A stretch of DNA of 9,907 bases from positions 1 through 9,907 of the forward strand of contig JAFIHP010000001.1 in NCBI GenBank assembly GCA_017849335.1. The letters are read 5' to 3'. This stretch comes from Actinomycetales bacterium. GTDB lineage: Bacteria > Actinomycetota > Actinomycetes > S36-B12. The notes below the pieces were generated by a model. That model ran no database searches, was not told the origin of the DNA, and saw only the letters and a list, made by a program, of their open reading frames with translations. Positions 6,448-9,907 of the stretch are shown piece after piece. The position numbers and the translations under genes are program-made. Within the stretch, counting starts at the first letter, position 1. Each line of letters begins with the position of its first letter.

Positions 6448-8763
6448 ATGAGCGACCTTCTGCCCGACCCGCCGCCGGACACCGGCACCGCCGACCTGCT
6501 GGCCGTGCTCGCCCGCGGCCGGGAGGACCGGCTCGTCTTCGCGGAGCGGGTCCGCGCACGGCCAGGCCGCGTCGCGCCGTGGCCGGCCTGGGCGCCACCC
6601 GAGGCGGTGGCCGCGTGGCAGCGCGGCGGGGTCGAGTCCCCGTGGGAGCACCAGGTCGCCGTCGCCCAATTGGCGCACGACGGTCAGCACGTCGTCGTCG
6701 CCACCGGCACGGCGTCCGGCAAGTCACTGGCGTTCGGCCTGCCCGCGCTCGCCCGGGTGCACGCGGGGGCGGGCGCACCCGACGGACGCGGGGCGACCGT
6801 CCTCTACGTCGCGCCGACGAAGGCGCTGGCGGCCGACCAGCTGAGGTCGCTCGACGGCCTCGGCCTGTCGTGGCTGCGCGCGGCGACGTACGACGGCGAC
6901 ACCCCCGCCGAGGAGCGCACCTGGGTCCGACGGCACGCGAACTACGTGCTCACCAACCCGGACCTGCTGCACCACTCGCTGCTCCCCGGACACGAGGCAT
7001 GGGCCGGCTTCCTGCGCCGACTCTCGGTGATCGTCGTCGACGAGCTCCACTCGTACCGCGGAGTGCTGGGCGCGCACGTCGCTGCCGTCATCCGTCGACT
7101 GCGACGTCTCGCCGAGCACTACGGGGCCCGCCCGGTGGTCGTCGCCGCATCGGCCACGATCGCGAACCCGCGCGAGGCTGCCGCCCGGTTCGTGGGCGAC
7201 GAGGTCGTCGCGGTGGTCGAGGACCTCTCGCCGCGTCCTCCGACGACACTCGCGTTCTGGCAGCCCCCGGTGCTCGCCGACGGCCAGTCGAGACGCAGCG
7301 CTGTCGCCGAGTCCGCCGAGTTGCTCGCCGGCATCACGCGCGCCGGCGGCCAGGCCGTGGCCTTCGCGCGCAGCCGGGTCGGGGTCGAGGTCCTCGCGCG
7401 GCTGACGCGCGAGGACCTCGGAACCGACGACGTCCATGCCGTCGCGGCCTACCGCGCGGGCTACCTGCCCGAGGAGCGCCGCGCCCTGGAGGCGGACCTG
7501 CGGTCCGGACGGATCCGCGCCCTGGCGACGACCAGCGCGCTCGAGCTCGGCATCGACATCAGCGGCCTCGACGCGGTCATCGTCTGCGGCTGGCCCGGCA
7601 CCCGCGCCAGCCTGTGGCAGCAGCTCGGCCGCGCCGGACGGAGCGACGCACCAGCGCTGGGGGTGCTCGTGGCCCGGGACGACCCGCTGGACACCTACCT
7701 CGTCCAGCATCCCCGCGCCCTGCTCGACGACCGGGTCGAGGCGACGGTGTTCGACCCGGAGAACCCCTACGTCCTGGCCGGGCACCTCGCCGCGGCCGCA
7801 GCCGAGAAGCCCCTCACCCCCGAGGACGCGATCCGGTGGTTCGGGGATTCGGCGCCGGCCCTGCTGGACCAGCTCGTCCAGCAGGGGCTCCTGCGTCGCC
7901 GCCCCACCGGCTGGTTCTGGACGCGCCCCGAGCGGGCGTCGAGCCTGACCGACCTGCGGGGAGCCGGCCCCTCCGTGCGCATCGTCGAGGACGGCACGGG
8001 GCGGCTGCTGGGCACGGTCGACGTGGCCCGCGCCCCCGCCACGGTGCACCCCGGCGCGGTGTACGTGCACCAGGGGATCGAGCACGTCGTCGTCGACCTG
8101 GACCTCGACGAGGCGGTGGCGTGGGCACGGGTCGAGGAGGTCGCGCACTCGACTCAGGCCCGCAGTGTCAGTGAGATCTCGATCGTGACCCAGGCATCGT
8201 CGCGCGCCGACGGGACGCTGCATCGCGGCGAGGTGGAGGTCACGTCGCAGGTGGTGTCGTTCGTCCGACGCGCCGAGGACGGGACGACCCTGGGCGAGAC
8301 CCCGCTGACGATGCCGGTGCAGCGGCTGCGCACGCAGGCCGTGTGGTGGACGCTGTCCGACGCCGAGGTCGCGGCGAGCGGCATCGACCCGTCGGATGTC
8401 CCCGGCGCCGCGCACGCAGCCGAGCACGCGTCGATCGGCCTCCTCCCGCTGTTCGCGACCTGCGACCGGTGGGACCTCGGCGGGGTGTCGACGGCTCGGC
8501 ACCTCGACACCGGGGTGCTCACCGTCTTCGTCTACGACGGCTTCCCCGGCGGAGCGGGGTTCGCCGAGCGCGGCTACGACATCGCTGACGTGTGGCTGCG
8601 CGCGACTCGGGAGCTGATCGCCGGCTGCCCGTGCGCGACGGGCTGCCCGGCGTGCGTCCAGTCACCCAAGTGCGGCAACGGCAACGAGCCCCTCCACAAG
8701 GCAGGTGCGGTGGCCCTGCTCGACCTCGTACTCAGCCGGCTGGCAGGCCCGCCCGCGCACTGA
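6448..8763 (+). CDS. DEAH-type superfamily 2 helicase with C-terminal cysteine cluster (actinobacterial helicase/secretion-neighbourhood type, MrfA/YprA-like)
   Basis: A 771-residue ATP-dependent nucleic-acid helicase. The first RecA-like domain has VVATGTASGKS (Walker A, 83-93), APTKALAADQ (122-131), VVDELH (196-201, motif II as DELH) and ASATIANPRE (234-243, motif III). The second has TTSALELGIDISGLD (361-375) and the arginine-finger motif QQLGRAGR (391-398). A winged-helix-like middle follows at about 455-500. The C-terminal domain ends in CPCATGCPACVQSPKCGNGN (Cys727, 729, 733, 736, 742), matching the DUF1998-type metal-binding region of MrfA, a Bacillus helicase involved in mitomycin-damage repair. 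In Actinobacteria a helicase of this class (Rv3649 in Mycobacterium tuberculosis) is conserved facing a Tad-like pilus operon, as here. Its last 32 bases overlap the convergent pilus gene. Confidence 0.95.
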   Translation: MSDLLPDPPPDTGTADLLAVLARGREDRLVFAERVRARPGRVAPWPAWAPPEAVAAWQRGGVESPWEHQVAVAQLAHDGQHVVVATGTASGKSLAFGLPALARVHAGAGAPDGRGATVLYVAPTKALAADQLRSLDGLGLSWLRAATYDGDTPAEERTWVRRHANYVLTNPDLLHHSLLPGHEAWAGFLRRLSVIVVDELHSYRGVLGAHVAAVIRRLRRLAEHYGARPVVVAASATIANPREAAARFVGDEVVAVVEDLSPRPPTTLAFWQPPVLADGQSRRSAVAESAELLAGITRAGGQAVAFARSRVGVEVLARLTREDLGTDDVHAVAAYRAGYLPEERRALEADLRSGRIRALATTSALELGIDISGLDAVIVCGWPGTRASLWQQLGRAGRSDAPALGVLVARDDPLDTYLVQHPRALLDDRVEATVFDPENPYVLAGHLAAAAAEKPLTPEDAIRWFGDSAPALLDQLVQQGLLRRRPTGWFWTRPERASSLTDLRGAGPSVRIVEDGTGRLLGTVDVARAPATVHPGAVYVHQGIEHVVVDLDLDEAVAWARVEEVAHSTQARSVSEISIVTQASSRADGTLHRGEVEVTSQVVSFVRRAEDGTTLGETPLTMPVQRLRTQAVWWTLSDAEVAASGIDPSDVPGAAHAAEHASIGLLPLFATCDRWDLGGVSTARHLDTGVLTVFVYDGFPGGAGFAERGYDIADVWLRATRELIAGCPCATGCPACVQSPKCGNGNEPLHKAGAVALLDLVLSRLAGPPAH

Positions 8764-9133
8764 CCTGCACCTGGTCACCCGCACCGCCCCCGACGAGTGC
8801 CAGCAGACGTCCGACGATCGCGGGTGCCGGCGCCGCCACGCGGACCACGACATCGTCACCCTCGACACGGCAGGCCGCCAGGCGAAGATCGTTGCCGGAC
8901 ACGACGACAGCCGCGCTGGCGCACCGATCGCCCGAGGACTGAGCACCGGCGACGGCCGCGATGTCGGCCACCGCCGCGGCGCGCTGCCGTGTCACGGCGA
9001 GCGACCCCAGGCTGACCGCGACCAGCGTCGCGAAGGCGATAACCGCGATCAGGACGGTGCTCCACAGCACGGCGACACCTCGGTCGTCGCAGCGACCACG
9101 GTCCGAGCCGCACGCACCTCGGGGAGCGTTCAC
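8732..9133 (-). CDS. TadE/TadG-like protein of the helicase/secretion neighbourhood (Rv3654c-like)
   Basis: A 133-residue protein starting at a GTG inside a GTGA overlap with the upstream TadE gene; GGAG in the preceding codons acts as ribosome binding site. A longer start at 9190 would overlap the neighbour by 61 bases and is not preferred. Features are a short basic N-terminus, then DDRGVAVLWSTVLIAVIAFA with one transmembrane helix at about residues 20-45, then TRQRAAAVADIAAVAGAQ, the typical TadE/G-like segment. The exported remainder has two cysteines (Cys71 and Cys88) that could form a disulfide. In other actinobacteria this protein occupies exactly this position next to the convergent helicase. 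It is probably a minor pilus or envelope component. The stop lies within the helicase gene. Confidence 0.85.
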   Translation of the reverse strand: MNAPRGACGSDRGRCDDRGVAVLWSTVLIAVIAFATLVAVSLGSLAVTRQRAAAVADIAAVAGAQSSGDRCASAAVVVSGNDLRLAACRVEGDDVVVRVAAPAPAIVGRLLALVGGGAGDQVQVSARAGLPAG

Positions 9134-9540
9134 TCCCACTCCCTCGGCACCACGACCTCGTCGCGCACGGTCACGGAGAGGCCGTCCCACACCGGAGCAC
9201 TCACCTCGACGCGAGCGGTCACCCGCACCGAGGCTCCCTCGTCGACGGCGTCGACGACCGCACCCGGCGCGCGCAGGCGCGCGGCTACCACCGCGTCCGC
9301 GACCGGCACGCCACGCGCGATGTCACGGGCCGCTTGGCGGGTCGCGTCGCCGAGCCTCAGCGAGGTCGACGCGAGCGAGACGACCCACACGAGCACCATC
9401 GTGACGGCGAGCAGCGCCGGGATCGCCAACGCCGCCTCGACGATCACCATGCCGTCGTCGCCCCGGCGGCGGCAGTCGCGCCGCTGGGGCGAGGCGGCGA
9501 ACCGCCCCGCCCCAGCGGGTCTGCGACGTCGGTCAGCCAC
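9130..9540 (-). CDS. TadE-family pilus assembly pseudopilin
   Basis: A 136-residue protein from the GTG complementary to 9538-9540, overlapping the end of the pilin gene by 8 bases. There is no Shine-Dalgarno sequence, so it probably depends on translational coupling. A long Arg-rich N-terminus leads to RRRGDDG, then MVIVEAALAIPALLAVTMVL. Gly30 with Glu35 at +5 fits a type IV prepilin/TadE processing site, and the following helix (about 31-55) is the membrane anchor. The exported part has SLRLGDATRQAARDIARG, common in TadE proteins, then beta-rich sequence ending PREWE. The role is that of a minor pseudopilin in the Tad apparatus, equivalent to Rv3655c by position. The start could lie further in, since the first 25 residues are unusually Arg-rich. 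Confidence 0.85.
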   Translation of the reverse strand: MADRRRRPAGAGRFAASPQRRDCRRRGDDGMVIVEAALAIPALLAVTMVLVWVVSLASTSLRLGDATRQAARDIARGVPVADAVVAARLRAPGAVVDAVDEGASVRVTARVEVSAPVWDGLSVTVRDEVVVPREWE

Positions 9541-9718
9541 CGAAGAAGTGCGAGAACGCGGACTTGATGAGCTGCATCGCGACCTCGCGCACCTCGTCGC
9601 TGGTCAGGATCTTGATGAGGATGCCGCCGAGCCCGGCCGCCGCCACCGTGCCGACCGCGTACTCGGCCGTCGTCATCCCCTCCTCGCCGCGCGCCGCGCG
9701 GAGCATGAGCTTCTTCAC
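9533..9718 (-). CDS. Flp-like pilin, DUF4244 family
   Basis: A 61-residue protein and probable major pilin. The GTG start complementary to 9716-9718 has GGGGGA five bases upstream; an internal ATG at residue 5 has no such site. The leader MKKLMLRAARGEEG ends at Gly14, and MTTAEYAVGT follows with Glu19 at +5 and Tyr20 at +6, the Flp pilin pattern for prepilin peptidase cleavage. Residues 15-37 form the hydrophobic helix (AEYAVGTVAAAGLGGILIKI). The rest is amphipathic and ends SAFSHFFGG. Length and sequence fit DUF4244 proteins, encoded upstream of TadE in the actinobacterial helicase/secretion neighbourhood (Rv3656c position). The secretion ATPase and membrane genes expected upstream lie outside the window. 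Confidence 0.92.
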   Translation of the reverse strand: MKKLMLRAARGEEGMTTAEYAVGTVAAAGLGGILIKILTSDEVREVAMQLIKSAFSHFFGG

Positions 9719-9740
9719 AAGTGTCCCCCGAATCTTCTTG

Positions 9741-9774
9741 GCTGCCAGGAGATTCCTCCCGGCAGCGCTGCCGG
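9741..9774 (-). promoter_or_regulatory. Strong hairpin overlapping a 16-bp palindrome in the pilin leader
   Basis: On the minus strand GCTGCCGGGAG (from 9766) pairs with CTCCTGGCAGC (to 9741) around the tetraloop GAAT: 11 pairs including one G-T. It ends 22 bases before the pilin start codon. The left arm shares bases 9759-9766 with the perfect palindrome CCGGCAGCGCTGCCGG (9759-9774), so the two folds exclude each other. No T-tract follows. It may be a transcript-stabilising or attenuating element that sets pilin level relative to upstream pilus genes; this is inference from position. Confidence 0.45.
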
Positions 9775-9907
9775 ATCTCGGCAGCGACGCGATCTGCGTC
9801 GTCGCCTACGCTGGCCCAGCGCGGCTCGCCGGCCGATCCACCGCGAGAACCCGTGGACGGCACCCGCGAGGGCCGCCCCTGTGGACACCCCGGGGTCAGG
9901 ACAGCAG
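9775..9907 (-). other. Leader region upstream of the pilin gene; possible end of the preceding minus-strand gene
   Basis: No gene is visible between the hairpin and the window edge. On the minus strand the frame entering at 9907 reads Leu-Leu-Ser and stops at TGA (complement of 9896-9898). This could be the last codons of the preceding Tad gene, but four codons prove nothing. If so, about 180 bases separate it from the pilin start, a wide gap for an operon whose later genes overlap. Confidence 0.2.

Noticed and set aside
6009..8174. Plus-strand open frame of 721 codons overlapping the STAS gene and helicase
   Set aside because: It spans two genes in other frames and becomes Arg/Pro/Gly-rich nonsense; the STAS and helicase frames carry clear family motifs.
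6724..8502. Minus-strand open frame of 592 codons inside the helicase gene
   Set aside because: Antisense shadow of the helicase; no recognisable motif and unlikely composition.
9444..9863. Minus-strand frame that could encode a protein upstream of and through the pilin gene
   Set aside because: It overlaps the pilin in another frame, lacks a ribosome binding site, and turns Arg/Gly/His-rich where the pilin frame is clearly coding.
9880..9888. TGTGGACAC, one mismatch from a high-GC DnaA box (TTGTCCACA on the other strand)
   Set aside because: It is a single isolated copy with no cluster, no AT-rich stretch and no dnaA or dnaN nearby, so there is no support for an origin.

Overview
The window is about 9.9 kb of very GC-rich DNA from an actinobacterium, probably a member of the Micrococcales and perhaps close to Cellulomonas. 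That placement is inferred from base composition, GTG starts, the actinobacterial form of ribosomal protein S4, and a helicase/Tad-pilus neighbourhood typical of Actinobacteria. Ten protein genes are well supported and coding density is high. No rRNA, tRNA, CRISPR array, insertion sequence or prophage was seen, and no stretch over 300 bases lacks a gene.

Region 1 (1-2342, plus strand). The 3' end of a protein with two carboxypeptidase-regulatory-like repeats comes first. It is probably the C-terminal tail of a membrane exporter. It overlaps a TetR-type regulator by 4 nt (ATGA), which suggests a transporter/regulator pair. A phosphotransferase of the aminoglycoside-phosphotransferase/ACAD10-like fold follows. 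Its GTG start overlaps the stop of a possible 15-codon upstream reading frame that carries the only good ribosome binding site.

Region 2 (2343-5571). A strong hairpin separates the phosphotransferase from the convergent hppA gene, a K+-independent proton-pumping pyrophosphatase on the minus strand. Upstream of hppA, also on the minus strand, is a stand-alone ribosomal protein S4 gene. A near-perfect DtxR/IdeR-type iron box (18 of 19 positions by my reading) overlaps its likely promoter. The same box lies 38 bases before a divergent 140-residue protein of unknown function.

Region 3 (5573-6447). The unknown protein gene converges, through a shared hairpin, on a small STAS-domain anti-sigma-factor antagonist gene. 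The STAS gene is divergent from the helicase that follows.

Region 4 (6448-9907). A DEAH-type helicase with a C-terminal cysteine cluster (MrfA/YprA-like) runs head-on into a minus-strand Tad/Flp pilus operon: a DUF4244 Flp-like pilin, a TadE-like pseudopilin and a second TadE/G-like protein. The operon genes overlap by 8 and 4 nt, and the last one overlaps the helicase 3' end by 32 bp. This is the conserved actinobacterial 'helicase/secretion neighbourhood', whose joint purpose is not established to my knowledge. A strong hairpin with an overlapping 16-bp palindrome lies just upstream of the pilin gene. The iron-box/S4 arrangement and the helicase/pilus arrangement are the two most interesting points.
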